Source: JBBRMW01 sp965246845 (GTDB lineage Bacteria > Chloroflexota > Anaerolineae > Aggregatilineales > UBA2796). Taken from it: a stretch of 64,000 bases of DNA. Below the pieces are notes generated by a model. It saw only the letters and a program-made list of their open reading frames with translations, was not told the origin of the DNA and ran no database searches. The DNA is taken from positions 1 to 64,000 of the forward strand of contig CBDFFR010000011.1 of the NCBI GenBank assembly GCA_965246845.1, read 5' to 3'. Below, piece by piece: positions 8,994-17,096 of this stretch. The position numbers were made by a program, and so were the translations under genes. Numbering within the stretch: the first letter of the stretch is position 1; each line of letters opens with the position of its first letter.

Positions 8994-9211
8994 AGGGCCT
9001 CACCTGTAGATAGCACAATAGCATAGATAGAGAGTATATATCCCAACCAAAACGTAGCTTGTAACAAAGTCATCACCCTGCTTCGCAACAAGGTGTTTTC
9101 ATATAAATCGCTGATATTGCTCAGATAATTTTCCTACAATGCTGGCGTAATATACCGGCATGTACAGCGATGTACAAAACCACGCGAAGACAAACAAAGG
9201 GAGATTTTGAA

Positions 9212-9655
9212 ATGAACAACGTCACCCGCTGGAACCCGGTTCGCGATATGCTCACTCTGCGCGAGACAATGGACCGCATGTTCGATGAAGCATACCGCAC
9301 GCGCGGCGCGAACACGACCACCTGGTCACTGCCTATCGACGCCTACGTGACCAACGACGCGATTGTGCTGGAAGTGACCGTACCGGGCGTTAAGCCGGAA
9401 GCGGTCGAAGTGATGCTTGAAGGCGATACGCTGACTATTCGCGGCGAGTTCAAACCCGCCGTTGAAGAAGCCAAGTATCTGCTGCGTGAGCGGGCAGCGG
9501 GTCGCTTCGAGCGCACCCTGACGATCAATACGCCCATCGACCATGAGAAGGTAGCCGCCAATTTCGAGAACGGCGTATTGACCCTCACCCTGCCCAAGGC
9601 TGAAGCCGTCAAACCGCGTCAGATTCAAATTCAGCCGAAGGTGAGCGCGAACTAG
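9212..9655 (+). CDS. Small heat shock protein, Hsp20/alpha-crystallin family
   Basis: ATP-independent holdase of 147 residues that binds unfolding proteins under stress. Alpha-crystallin domain from about residue 45: LPIDAYVTNDAIVLEVTVPGVK, then the signature FENGVLTLTLPKAE near the end. The C-terminal oligomerisation motif I-x-I is QIQIQP. ATG 9212 is chosen over an in-frame start 42 nt upstream because GGGAG sits about 9 nt before it. No CIRCE inverted repeat is visible upstream. A rho-independent terminator follows. Confidence 0.95.
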   Translation: MNNVTRWNPVRDMLTLRETMDRMFDEAYRTRGANTTTWSLPIDAYVTNDAIVLEVTVPGVKPEAVEVMLEGDTLTIRGEFKPAVEEAKYLLRERAAGRFERTLTINTPIDHEKVAANFENGVLTLTLPKAEAVKPRQIQIQPKVSAN

Positions 9656-9726
9656 CCGCTCTGAGGTTGCACGCGCGGGAATCCACCGCTCTGATACGAT
9701 CTGACCTTGCAAACAGAATCGAACCC

Positions 9727-9757
9727 GCCCGGTCATGTTTTGGCCGGGCTTTTTGTT
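9727..9757 (+). terminator. Rho-independent terminator after hsp20
   Basis: Stem GCCCGG/CCGGGC (9727-9732 with 9744-9749) followed by a T-rich run. It separates hsp20 from the Uma2 gene. Confidence 0.8.
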
Positions 9758-9783
9758 TTTGGTGTCACGTCGAGGGACAATAT

Positions 9784-10404
9784 ATGCGAGTTGAAGAGGG
9801 CGCAAACGTGGCCGAGCGTATTCTGGAACCTGAAAAGACTGCAGTTGCGGTCGAGGCAATCTATCGGTTGTCAGTTGAGCAATATTACGCGATGGCTAAC
9901 GCAGGAATTTTGGTGGACGGCGATCCGGTCGAATTATTGGAAGGATGGCTTGTACAAAAACCCGTGAAAAACCCGCCGCATGGAATTTCTACTCAGTCTA
10001 TTCGGGATGAACTCGCGCGCGTTCTCTCATTGGGTTGGTTTGTGTCAGATCAGGAAGCGATCACCACACTGGAAAGCGTACCAGAACCTGATGTTATAAT
10101 CGTGCGCGGAGTACGGCGCGATTACCGTTTGAGCCATCCGAAAGGTAATGATTTGGCACTTGCGGTTGAAGTCTCGGATTCCACACTGCGGACCGATAGA
10201 ATGGTAAAGAGACGGGTTTATGCACGGGCAGGCATCCCGGTCTACTGGATTGTGAACCTCGTGGATCGGCAAATCGAAGTCTTCAGCGAGCCGAAGGACG
10301 GCAGCTATCAGAAGCAGCAAATTTATGCCGAGACGAGCATGATTCCGGTCGTGATCGAGCAGGCGCAAATCGCGGAGGTCGCGGTGCGCGATTTGCTTCC
10401 GTAG
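9784..10404 (+). CDS. Uma2 family endonuclease-like protein (DUF820)
   Basis: A 206-residue member of the Uma2/DUF820 family, PD-(D/E)xK-fold proteins abundant in Cyanobacteria and Chloroflexota whose substrate is unknown. Core motifs are seen: LLEGWLVQKP near residue 50, then PEPDVIIVRG and LAVEVSDSTL (acidic catalytic positions), followed by KRRVYARAGIPVYWIVNL. ATG 9784 has GAGGGA upstream; a longer frame from 9667 would overlap the terminator. These genes usually stand alone, as here. Confidence 0.9.
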   Translation: MRVEEGANVAERILEPEKTAVAVEAIYRLSVEQYYAMANAGILVDGDPVELLEGWLVQKPVKNPPHGISTQSIRDELARVLSLGWFVSDQEAITTLESVPEPDVIIVRGVRRDYRLSHPKGNDLALAVEVSDSTLRTDRMVKRRVYARAGIPVYWIVNLVDRQIEVFSEPKDGSYQKQQIYAETSMIPVVIEQAQIAEVAVRDLLP

Positions 10405-10408
10405 ATAG

Positions 10409-12949
10409 TTAGGGCGAGATGACCGGGCTGTAGCCATCGACCAGCGCTTTGGGCGCGCCGCTGCCATCTGCCGGAACGGACCATATTTTACCGTCGCGCG
10501 TGAATGTGATCGCGTTGCCATCCAGCGACCAGAGCGCTTCGGAGCCGTTATCCGCGACTTTTCGCGGGCTGCCGCCGATGGGCAGCACGAACACGCTCGA
10601 CCCGGAATTGTAGACGAGCGACTTGCCATCGGGCGACCAGGCCGGGTTGAATGCGCCCGTCGCGGTCATCTTCCAGCTCCCCGCTGCCAGCGCGGAGCCG
10701 ACCCAAACGCCGTCATTCGCGGCAATTGCGAGCTGCTTGCCATCGGGCGACCAGGTGACTTTGCCAGGCTTGGCGAAGGTCCCCCACAAACGCGGATTTG
10801 AGCCATCGATGTTGATCAGGAATACGTTTTTATCCGCGCTGGTGGTCGTATAGACCAACTGCTTGCCATCGGACGACCAATCAAAGCTGGCGGTGTAGTC
10901 CTTCGTGAGCTGCGTTTGCGCGCTGCCATCAGCGTTCATGGTGAACAGAGTCGGGTTGCCGCCGCTGCGCGTGGAGAGGAACGCAATCTGCTTCCCATTG
11001 GGCGACCACGATGGCGCAAAGCTACTCGCGTCGTTGGTGAGTTGCTTCGCGCCGCTGCCGTCCGTTTTTATCGTGAAAATGGTGCGGTTCGCGCCTTTCG
11101 CAACGATGTAGGCAATCGCTCCGCCATCCGGGGAGAGTGCGGGCAGGTAGACATCATCCGCGCCGTTCGTGATTTGCTTCGCGCCGCTGCCGTCGCCCTT
11201 CGCGATGAAGAGCTGTATCTTGCCCACATTTTTCAGGTAGGCAATCTGGCCGAGCGCGACCGCAGGCGGCAGCACTGCAACTTTGGTAATCAGACCCGGT
11301 TGAATAACCACGAGCGTTGTTTTGAGGACGAAGGTGGTGTTGAGGACCAGCGGTGGCGGGGTCGGCGTGAAGGTCGCGCTCGGCAAAATCACAATTTTGG
11401 TGAGGATGACCGGACCCACCGCCAGCGAAACAACGATGCCGGGGTTGAGTGTGACGATCTTCGGCGGCGGGACAGCGGTTGTCGGCGGGATAGCGGTCGT
11501 GGGCTTGGGGACGGCAGTTGTCGGCGGGATAGCAGTTATTGGCAGGATGACAATCGCGGTCGGCACGAAGATCGTGGGCGCGGGCGTCGCGGTGATGATG
11601 ATCACGGCAGCGGTCGGCGGCGGGAGTGTCGGGAGCGCAAGCGGGGTGAGCGTCGGCGGCGGAATGGGCGTGATCGTCGGGATGTCGGTCGGGGTCCCGG
11701 TCGGCAGTGGCGAGGCAATCAGAGCGGCGAAGGTCGCGGTCGCACTGCCTTCGCTGGTCGGCGAACCGACCAGCCCGACTGCCTGCGGTGTAAAAGTCGG
11801 AGTCGTGTTCAGTGAGGCGACACGGTTGCTCAGAAATCCAACGACAAGCGCAAGCGTGATCACGCCAACCAGCCCTGCACCGCCGAATACGAGCAGCCCG
11901 GCGACCCCGCCACGTCTGCGGTTGGAGGCAGATGACGGCGCGGGGTTGGGTCCTGTAATTGAGGGCGGTGGCGGCGGAGTCTGTACATAGACGGATTCGT
12001 GCAGCGGCGGCGGGACGGTCCCTTGCATATAGGTCGGGGGCGGCGTTTGCCGGAGGGCAGGCGTCGGGGTGTTCCCGGTCTGCTGTATGTAGGTTCCGTC
12101 GGGGCCGCGTGAAGCAGCGGGCGCAGAATCGCTCAGGGTTTGCGCGAACGCTTCCGATAATTCACCAGCAGTAGCGAAACGATTGGCGGGGTCCTTCGCG
12201 AGCGCTCGTGAGAGGACTGCATCGACTGCCGGGGATATGCCGGATGTGGATGCGGAGAGCAGCGGCGGCGGTTCGTTGACGTGTTTGTGCATCAGCGCGA
12301 AGGGGGTATCGCTGTCGAACGGCACGCGCCCCGCGATCAGCTCGAACAGCATAATCCCGAAGGCGTAGACGTCACTGCGCGAGTCGATGGCCTTGCCCTG
12401 CCACTGCTCCGGGGACATATAGGCGGGCGTCCCCATGATCGTCCCGGTGCTGGTCATGCGCTTGGTCTGGTTGAGCAGCTTGGCGATGCCGAAATCGGTC
12501 AGAAAAGCGTTGCGGTCTTCATCGAGCAGGACGTTTTGCGGCTTCAAATCGCGGTGAACAATGCCCCGGCGGTGCGCGTAATCGAGCGCGGAGCCGATCT
12601 GGTCGGCCATGCGTATGGCGATGGGGCGGGGCGGGGGTCCGGTGCGCAGCAGGTCCGCGAGGCTGCCACCGTTGAGCAATTCCATGACGAGGTACGGCGC
12701 GCCGTTGAACTCACCATAGTCGAACACTTTCAGGATGTGCGGGTGGCCGAGCGCGGCGACAGTTTTGACTTCCTGTCGGAAGCGGTCCATGAACTCGGTT
12801 TCGCCCATGAACTCGGCTTTGATCGCCTTGAGCGCGACCTCGCGCCCCATGCTCGGTTGACGCGCCCGGTAGACGGTCGCCATGCCGCCGCGCCCCAAAA
12901 GCGAAATGACCTGATATTGCCCGATCTGCTGCCCGATAAAATCCGACAT
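10409..12949 (-). CDS. PknB-type serine/threonine kinase with extracytoplasmic TolB-like propeller
   Basis: An 846-residue membrane kinase. Residues 10-270 form the cytoplasmic kinase domain with GRGGMATVY (19-27), VALK with catalytic Lys41, HRDLKPQN with Asp134, DFG at 152-154 and activation segment GTPAYMSPEQ. One membrane helix follows a Pro-rich stretch (GLLVFGGAGLVGVITLALVVGFL, about 350-370). A long Thr/Pro/Ile-rich, probably extracytoplasmic linker runs to about residue 560. The rest is a beta-propeller of PD40/TolB repeats, seen as recurring SPDG, SWSPNGKQIAF, WSPDGKQLA and DGSGAKQ units. PASTA domains are absent. The propeller may sense a ligand or a surface. All catalytic residues are present. 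Confidence 0.93.
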   Translation of the reverse strand: MSDFIGQQIGQYQVISLLGRGGMATVYRARQPSMGREVALKAIKAEFMGETEFMDRFRQEVKTVAALGHPHILKVFDYGEFNGAPYLVMELLNGGSLADLLRTGPPPRPIAIRMADQIGSALDYAHRRGIVHRDLKPQNVLLDEDRNAFLTDFGIAKLLNQTKRMTSTGTIMGTPAYMSPEQWQGKAIDSRSDVYAFGIMLFELIAGRVPFDSDTPFALMHKHVNEPPPLLSASTSGISPAVDAVLSRALAKDPANRFATAGELSEAFAQTLSDSAPAASRGPDGTYIQQTGNTPTPALRQTPPPTYMQGTVPPPLHESVYVQTPPPPPSITGPNPAPSSASNRRRGGVAGLLVFGGAGLVGVITLALVVGFLSNRVASLNTTPTFTPQAVGLVGSPTSEGSATATFAALIASPLPTGTPTDIPTITPIPPPTLTPLALPTLPPPTAAVIIITATPAPTIFVPTAIVILPITAIPPTTAVPKPTTAIPPTTAVPPPKIVTLNPGIVVSLAVGPVILTKIVILPSATFTPTPPPLVLNTTFVLKTTLVVIQPGLITKVAVLPPAVALGQIAYLKNVGKIQLFIAKGDGSGAKQITNGADDVYLPALSPDGGAIAYIVAKGANRTIFTIKTDGSGAKQLTNDASSFAPSWSPNGKQIAFLSTRSGGNPTLFTMNADGSAQTQLTKDYTASFDWSSDGKQLVYTTTSADKNVFLINIDGSNPRLWGTFAKPGKVTWSPDGKQLAIAANDGVWVGSALAAGSWKMTATGAFNPAWSPDGKSLVYNSGSSVFVLPIGGSPRKVADNGSEALWSLDGNAITFTRDGKIWSVPADGSGAPKALVDGYSPVISP

Positions 12950-13023
12950 CGACGTTCGCCCCGCGAGGAAATGTTGCGGGTGACAGTATAGATCAGGTTG
13001 CGGGGTTGCGCTTGTGAGCAGCG

Positions 13024-13485
13024 CTAAGCGATTTCGTACAATGCGAGATAGATGAATGTGTTATCTGCCGGAGCGCGGTAGGCTCCAATCGCGCCGCAGA
13101 GGTGAACAGCCAGCGCAGTCATCGTCCAGCCGTCGGCTTCGTCGGCTTTCCAGAGGGGCGTGGTCAGTTCCGCGATGCCGTGCATCACGCCGAAAGCGCG
13201 GACGGCTTCCGCGTCTTTGGTCAGCGCCTCGCGGGTTGTCGGGTTATGCCATGCCCACATCCACGTCCCGCTGCGCGTACTCAGCGAGCCGATCATCTGG
13301 ATGCGCAGGCTGATTTGTGCATCCGGTGGACCGTCCTTCGGATTCGAAAAGACAAGCCGTTCGGTTTTTTGTTCATAGTCCCAACGTGCAAAGCGCGACC
13401 ATTCGGCGTTGTTCTTATCGTTCATACGCATCAATTCAGTGACGCTCACTTCCAGCAGGTCGGCATATTCATTTTCGGAGAGCAT
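13024..13485 (-). CDS. DUF6882-like protein of unknown function
   Basis: A 153-residue soluble protein of unknown role. The pattern SLSTRSGTWMWAWHN in the centre followed by a small helical C-terminal half (HGIAELTTPLWKADE, TMTALAVHLCGAIGAYRAP) resembles DUF6882, judged by eye and not confirmed. It starts at ATG 13485 and is transcribed in the same direction as the upstream tRNA-Ser. No signal peptide or membrane helix. Confidence 0.6.
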   Translation of the reverse strand: MLSENEYADLLEVSVTELMRMNDKNNAEWSRFARWDYEQKTERLVFSNPKDGPPDAQISLRIQMIGSLSTRSGTWMWAWHNPTTREALTKDAEAVRAFGVMHGIAELTTPLWKADEADGWTMTALAVHLCGAIGAYRAPADNTFIYLALYEIA

Positions 13486-13577
13486 GTCAGGGGTCCCTTA
13501 CAAGTCCAATAAGGCATCAGGAAGTTGTGGCTGAACGGGCTGGCTAGACGGCATTCCATCCCGACCCGGTGCTTCTC

Positions 13578-13625
13578 GTGACCACTCTCCACACCTGACG
13601 GCAGGGGCTTCTGCCCTCAGAACAA
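13578..13625 (-). other. Possible remnant of an IS200/IS605 right end / omegaRNA scaffold
   Basis: On the minus strand this stretch reads GAAGCCCCTGCCGTCAGG, then GTGTGGAGAGTGGTCAC. That resembles the conserved hairpin-plus-TCAC end of TnpB-associated elements, but the hairpin is degenerate and no tnpA or tnpB lies nearby. The rest of 13486-13688 holds no gene that I can see. Confidence 0.3.
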
Positions 13626-13688
13626 GAGTTAAATGATTATCACAATTTTGAATGACTGCAAGCATTCAGAATGATTCGCTGAATTCTG

Positions 13689-13775
13689 CGGAGAGGGTGG
13701 GATTCGAACCCACGAGGAGTTTCCCCCTGCTCGCTTTCCAAGCGAGTGCATTAGGCCGGGCTATGCTACCTCTCC
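13689..13775 (-). tRNA. tRNA-Ser (anticodon GGA)
   Basis: 87-nt cloverleaf on the minus strand. The acceptor stem GGAGAGG pairs with CCTCTCC, the D arm has a 3-bp stem GCA/TGC, and the anticodon arm is CTCGC-TTGGAAA-GCGAG with GGA. The long class II variable arm GGGGGAAACTCCTC and T arm GTGGG-TTCGAAT-CCCAC identify serine. The CCA end is not fully encoded (GCA follows). It reads UCC and UCU codons. Confidence 0.97.
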
Positions 13776-13905
13776 AGTGCGGCTGGATTATATAGGAGGG
13801 GAGTCGCGGGGTCAATGTTGAGTTACCTGCGTACTGTTGCCGCAATCCATACATTCGGCGCTATAATGTGGGATAACCGCGCTTTGTGTTTGGATATTAA
13901 GGGAT

Positions 13906-14706
13906 ATGCGTCGCGGACCCCCGGTACGGATCGCGTGGTTGTGGTGTTGGATAAGCGTGATCGCTGTCGGGTGCAGCGGTGCGGGTGCATCCCCTTCGGT
14001 CGGGAGCGCCGCACCAACCTTGCTCGGTATGACGCGCGTGCCGCCTACCCCGACCTCGCTGCTACGCCTGCTTCGCACACCCATCGGGGCGGCGACGATC
14101 ATGCGCGTCTCGACGCTGAACCCGGCAAACGGTCCACCCTTGCTCACGCTGCTCGCGCCCGCCTGCTTCGAGACGTCCGCCGGGAGCCTGTGGTGCTTCG
14201 GTCTCATCCTCAACCCAAATCGATTTCCAGTGCAAGGCATCCATATTCGCATCTATCTGGTGGATGCGGATGGAACCGCGCTCGCCTACGCGGATGGTGT
14301 TCCCGCGTTGCACTTGCTCGCGGCGGGTGAAAGCCTGCCTTACGGCGTGCGCTTCGATGTGCCGCCGGAGCGCTTCGCCGGACCCGTCGCGGAAGTCATG
14401 GACGCGCAGGGCGCAGCGAACATCGGTCTGGCGACTTTGCAGCTTTCCGCAACACAAGAAAACGGCGCGGCGCGCGTGACCGTCCGCAACATGGGCGAGC
14501 GCGCAGCCAGCGATGTCGAACTCTGCGCTACACTGATCGATTCACAAGGGCGTGTCATTGGCTACCGAACAGCGCGCCTCGCGGAATCATTGCCCGCGAA
14601 AGACGCAGCCAGTCTCACGCTTGAATTGTTCCCTGCTATCGCTGCGCCGTACACCGTGCGCGCGTCGGGGGTTGGCTTCACACAGGTTGCAACCGCTCAA
14701 CCATAG
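13906..14706 (+). CDS. Putative lipoprotein of unknown function
   Basis: A 266-residue exported protein. The N-terminus has a basic patch and hydrophobic core ending in a lipobox-like IAVGC (Cys23), so it is probably anchored to the membrane surface. A short Ser/Pro/Thr linker is followed by two beta-rich segments with a similar outline, first CFGLILNPNRFPVQGIHIRIYLVDADGTAL and later RVTVRNMGERAASDVELCATLIDSQGRVIGY, reminiscent of FxLYD-type domains. Its 3' end overlaps rsmA by 10 nt, tail to tail. Confidence 0.7.
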   Translation: MRRGPPVRIAWLWCWISVIAVGCSGAGASPSVGSAAPTLLGMTRVPPTPTSLLRLLRTPIGAATIMRVSTLNPANGPPLLTLLAPACFETSAGSLWCFGLILNPNRFPVQGIHIRIYLVDADGTALAYADGVPALHLLAAGESLPYGVRFDVPPERFAGPVAEVMDAQGAANIGLATLQLSATQENGAARVTVRNMGERAASDVELCATLIDSQGRVIGYRTARLAESLPAKDAASLTLELFPAIAAPYTVRASGVGFTQVATAQP

Positions 14707-15509
14707 ACCGCCCGCGTGAGCGAAGCCCATTCCTCGATGGTGAGCGTCTCCGCGCGGCGCATCGGGTCGATCCCGGCGGTGGTCAAATATTCGGCGGCTT
14801 GTGCATGTTCCATCGCAAGGCCACCGCCCAGCGCATTCTTGATTTGCTTGCGCTTCTGGCTGAACCCCGCGCGGACCACTTTGAAAAACGAGGCGTCGTC
14901 GGGGACCTGTACTCGCGGCTGCGGGAACACGTCGATTTTTACAATGGCGGAGGCCACGCCGGGACGCGGATAGAACGCTGCCGATCCGATCCGCCCGACG
15001 ATTTTAGGCGTTCCATAATATTGTACACTCACCGCAAGCACGGTCATATCGCCCGGCTTCGCGACCAGCCGATCCGCGACTTCCTGCTGCACCGTGAGGA
15101 CCATCACCGTCGGCTTGTGCGCGATTTCGAGCGTGTGGCGCAGGATCGCGCTCGTGATGTAATAGGGCAGGTTCGCGACCACCTTATAGGGTTCGGGTCC
15201 GACCAGCTTTTCAACATCGGTGGTCAGAATATCGGCATTGACGATATGCACGTTCTCCGGCAGTTCGGCAAGGATAGGGATCAATCGATCATCGAGTTCG
15301 ATGGCAATCACGCGCCGCGCGACCGCTGCAAGCCGAGCCGTCAGGACGCCCGTACCCGGTCCAACTTCAACGACGGTGTCTTCCGGGGTGAGGCTGGCAG
15401 CATTCACGATCCGATCCAGTGACAGCGGATCGTGCAGGAAATTCTGGCCGAGGCTCTTCTTCGGGTCGATCTCGTGTTCTTCGAGCAGGGCGCGAATATT
15501 GGTCGTCAT
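14697..15509 (-). CDS. rsmA: 16S rRNA (adenine1518-N6/adenine1519-N6)-dimethyltransferase
   Basis: KsgA/RsmA dimethylates two adjacent adenines in the 3' hairpin of 16S rRNA late in 30S assembly. The 270-residue product begins with the family segment SLGQNFLHD, has SAM motif I VEVGPGTGVLT, acidic motif II IAIELD, and catalytic motif IV NLPYY. The C-terminal domain FSQKRKQIKNAL is typical. Its ATG overlaps the TGA of the DUF348/G5 gene by one base (TGATG), so the two are translationally coupled. Confidence 0.97.
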   Translation of the reverse strand: MTTNIRALLEEHEIDPKKSLGQNFLHDPLSLDRIVNAASLTPEDTVVEVGPGTGVLTARLAAVARRVIAIELDDRLIPILAELPENVHIVNADILTTDVEKLVGPEPYKVVANLPYYITSAILRHTLEIAHKPTVMVLTVQQEVADRLVAKPGDMTVLAVSVQYYGTPKIVGRIGSAAFYPRPGVASAIVKIDVFPQPRVQVPDDASFFKVVRAGFSQKRKQIKNALGGGLAMEHAQAAEYLTTAGIDPMRRAETLTIEEWASLTRAVYG

Positions 15510-16897
15510 CAGCGGTTCTCCGGCAGCGGAAGGATCAGGTCGGCGGGCAGCGCGGGCGGTAGCAAGTACACCGTGACGTCACCTGCAAACGGCTGGTAAT
15601 CATCCTCGCCATAGCCAAGCCGCACGGTGAGCCCGGCAATCCCCGGCAAAATATCACCCGCAACCGCCCGTCCATAGCCGGATATATAGACCTGCGTGCC
15701 AACCGGGATGTAAGCCGGGTCTGCCGCGATGATGCCGCGCGCGAGGCGCTGCCCGGTGCTGGTCACGCCGAAGGTCGGATCAGCGGGCGTCTTGCCGGTG
15801 CTGGACGGTTTGTAACTTTCGGCAGCGGCCTTGAAGGTGCGCCAATATTGAACTGCACCATCGGGCGTATCGACGCTCTTCACGGTGACGCGCGTGCCGA
15901 CGCGCACAATCTCATCCTGCGGCAGGCGTGCGACCCAGCTCAACGGCGCGGAACGGCTGACTTCGATGCCGCTTTCGTAGAGCGCGCGCGCCGTGCTTTG
16001 TTCAACACCGACGATACCCGCCTGTACCACGACAATTTGATCAAGGTCAAGCGCCGGATCCGGGTTTCGGATTTGCTTGAAAGGCAACTCGCGCGCCGTT
16101 GTGACTTCACTGATCGCGACGCGCACGACCTGAATGCGCAGCCCGGTAGTGATCGCGGTCGGGAGCGCAGGCAGCGCATAATCTTCACCGACGAGCGCGA
16201 TATTCTGTTCGGCCAGCGCTTCCGCGACCGTCTTGCCGAGCGTGCGCGTCACGATCAGCCGCCCATCGAGATCGATTTGAATGGGGAGCGAGCGCTCGAT
16301 GCGAATGTCGGCTGGCAGAGACGAGTCGAGCGACGGCATCACACGGTCGGCGGCGTACAGCGCGACACCATTTTCGGCAAGCGCCGCGCCGACCTCGTGC
16401 GCCGTGCTGGTCAGGGTTCGTGCTGCGCCGCCATCATCCAGCCGAACGATTTGCGCGCGCGTGATCGTGAGCGTTGCGCCATCGCGCTCTACACGGTCGC
16501 CTGTATTCAATTTAATATCGGCTTCGGTGAGGATCACGGCGGTGTCTGTTTGCAGCGTGAGCAGTCGCTTTTGTTCGCCATCCGCAAAAATGAGGACGGG
16601 CTTCGCTTTTTCAACGGTGATGAGCAGCCCGGCGCGTATCGCGCTATCGAGCGCGGGCGAAACGCGGTCGGGTACTTCCAGCGCAACTCCGGCTTCGGAG
16701 AGCGCCTCGCGAACAGTGGGCTGGTGGGTACGCAGTGCAGCGCGCATCCCGCCGATCAGCAGATCGAAAGGGATTGCAGTCACGGAGTACAGGCCGTATC
16801 CGATCACGAGCGCGAAAGCGAAAAGGGTGATAAGCAGGAGTGGGAATGGAGATCGGGAAGGCGACCCGAAAGGGCGAGCCGCGCGGCGGTTATGCAC
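15509..16897 (-). CDS. DUF348/G5/3D domain cell-wall protein (YabE/Rpf-like)
   Basis: A 462-residue surface protein. One N-terminal membrane helix or uncleaved signal (LLLITLFAFALVIGYGLYSV) is followed by three DUF348 ubiquitin-like repeats to about residue 260. A G5 domain follows (LPFKQIRNPDPAL ... RVGTRVTVKS), then a C-terminal 3D domain (YKPSSTGKTPADPTFGVTSTG, RGIIAADPAYIPVGTQVYI) of the kind that cleaves peptidoglycan in YabE and Rpf-associated proteins. The typical second half of the 3D signature is less conserved. GTG start at 16897 with GGAG 8 nt before it. The rsmA partnership mirrors yabE-ksgA in Firmicutes. Confidence 0.88.
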   Translation of the reverse strand: MHNRRAARPFGSPSRSPFPLLLITLFAFALVIGYGLYSVTAIPFDLLIGGMRAALRTHQPTVREALSEAGVALEVPDRVSPALDSAIRAGLLITVEKAKPVLIFADGEQKRLLTLQTDTAVILTEADIKLNTGDRVERDGATLTITRAQIVRLDDGGAARTLTSTAHEVGAALAENGVALYAADRVMPSLDSSLPADIRIERSLPIQIDLDGRLIVTRTLGKTVAEALAEQNIALVGEDYALPALPTAITTGLRIQVVRVAISEVTTARELPFKQIRNPDPALDLDQIVVVQAGIVGVEQSTARALYESGIEVSRSAPLSWVARLPQDEIVRVGTRVTVKSVDTPDGAVQYWRTFKAAAESYKPSSTGKTPADPTFGVTSTGQRLARGIIAADPAYIPVGTQVYISGYGRAVAGDILPGIAGLTVRLGYGEDDYQPFAGDVTVYLLPPALPADLILPLPENR

Positions 16898-16920
16898 GCT
16901 GTTATCTCCAGATATGAGGG

Positions 16921-17052
16921 TTCTGCCTATGGTGATGGGACCAGACTTTGCCGGAACACCCGCAGACTCATCTTAAGGCTGCTGCTGTTAGGCTCTGACC
17001 TGGTTCGACACCTTGCGCCGTCCGGGGCCTGGCCTCATCACGATAGGCAGAA
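16921..17052 (-). ncRNA. ffs: Signal recognition particle RNA (4.5S-type)
   Basis: The scaffold RNA of SRP, which binds Ffh and FtsY for cotranslational targeting. The ends pair as a long helix (TTCTGCCTATCGTGATG with CATCACCATAGGCAGAA). The conserved helix 8 reads GGTCAGAGCC-TAAC-AGCAGCAGCC, matching E. coli GGTCAG...AGCAGCC position for position. The 3' side has the familiar GCGGGTGTTCCGGC. The apical loop is TAAC, not GGAA. About 132 nt makes it the small type without an Alu domain. Ends are estimated from the pairing. A strong promoter lies just upstream. Confidence 0.92.
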
Positions 17053-17059
17053 CACGATC

Positions 17060-17087
17060 ATTATAGCAGCGCGGGCGGGGCTGTCAA
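17060..17087 (-). promoter_or_regulatory. Sigma-70 promoter of the SRP RNA gene
   Basis: TTGACA (17082-17087) and TATAAT (17060-17065), both consensus, with a 16-bp spacer. The -10 ends 7 nt before the first base of the SRP RNA terminal helix, the expected start distance. Confidence 0.88.
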
Positions 17088-17096
17088 TTGCGCACC

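Noticed and set aside
9001..9211. CIRCE or other heat-shock operator upstream of hsp20.
   Set aside because: No TTAGCACTC/GAGTGCTAA inverted repeat or similar was found; candidate -10 boxes lacked a -35 at the right distance.
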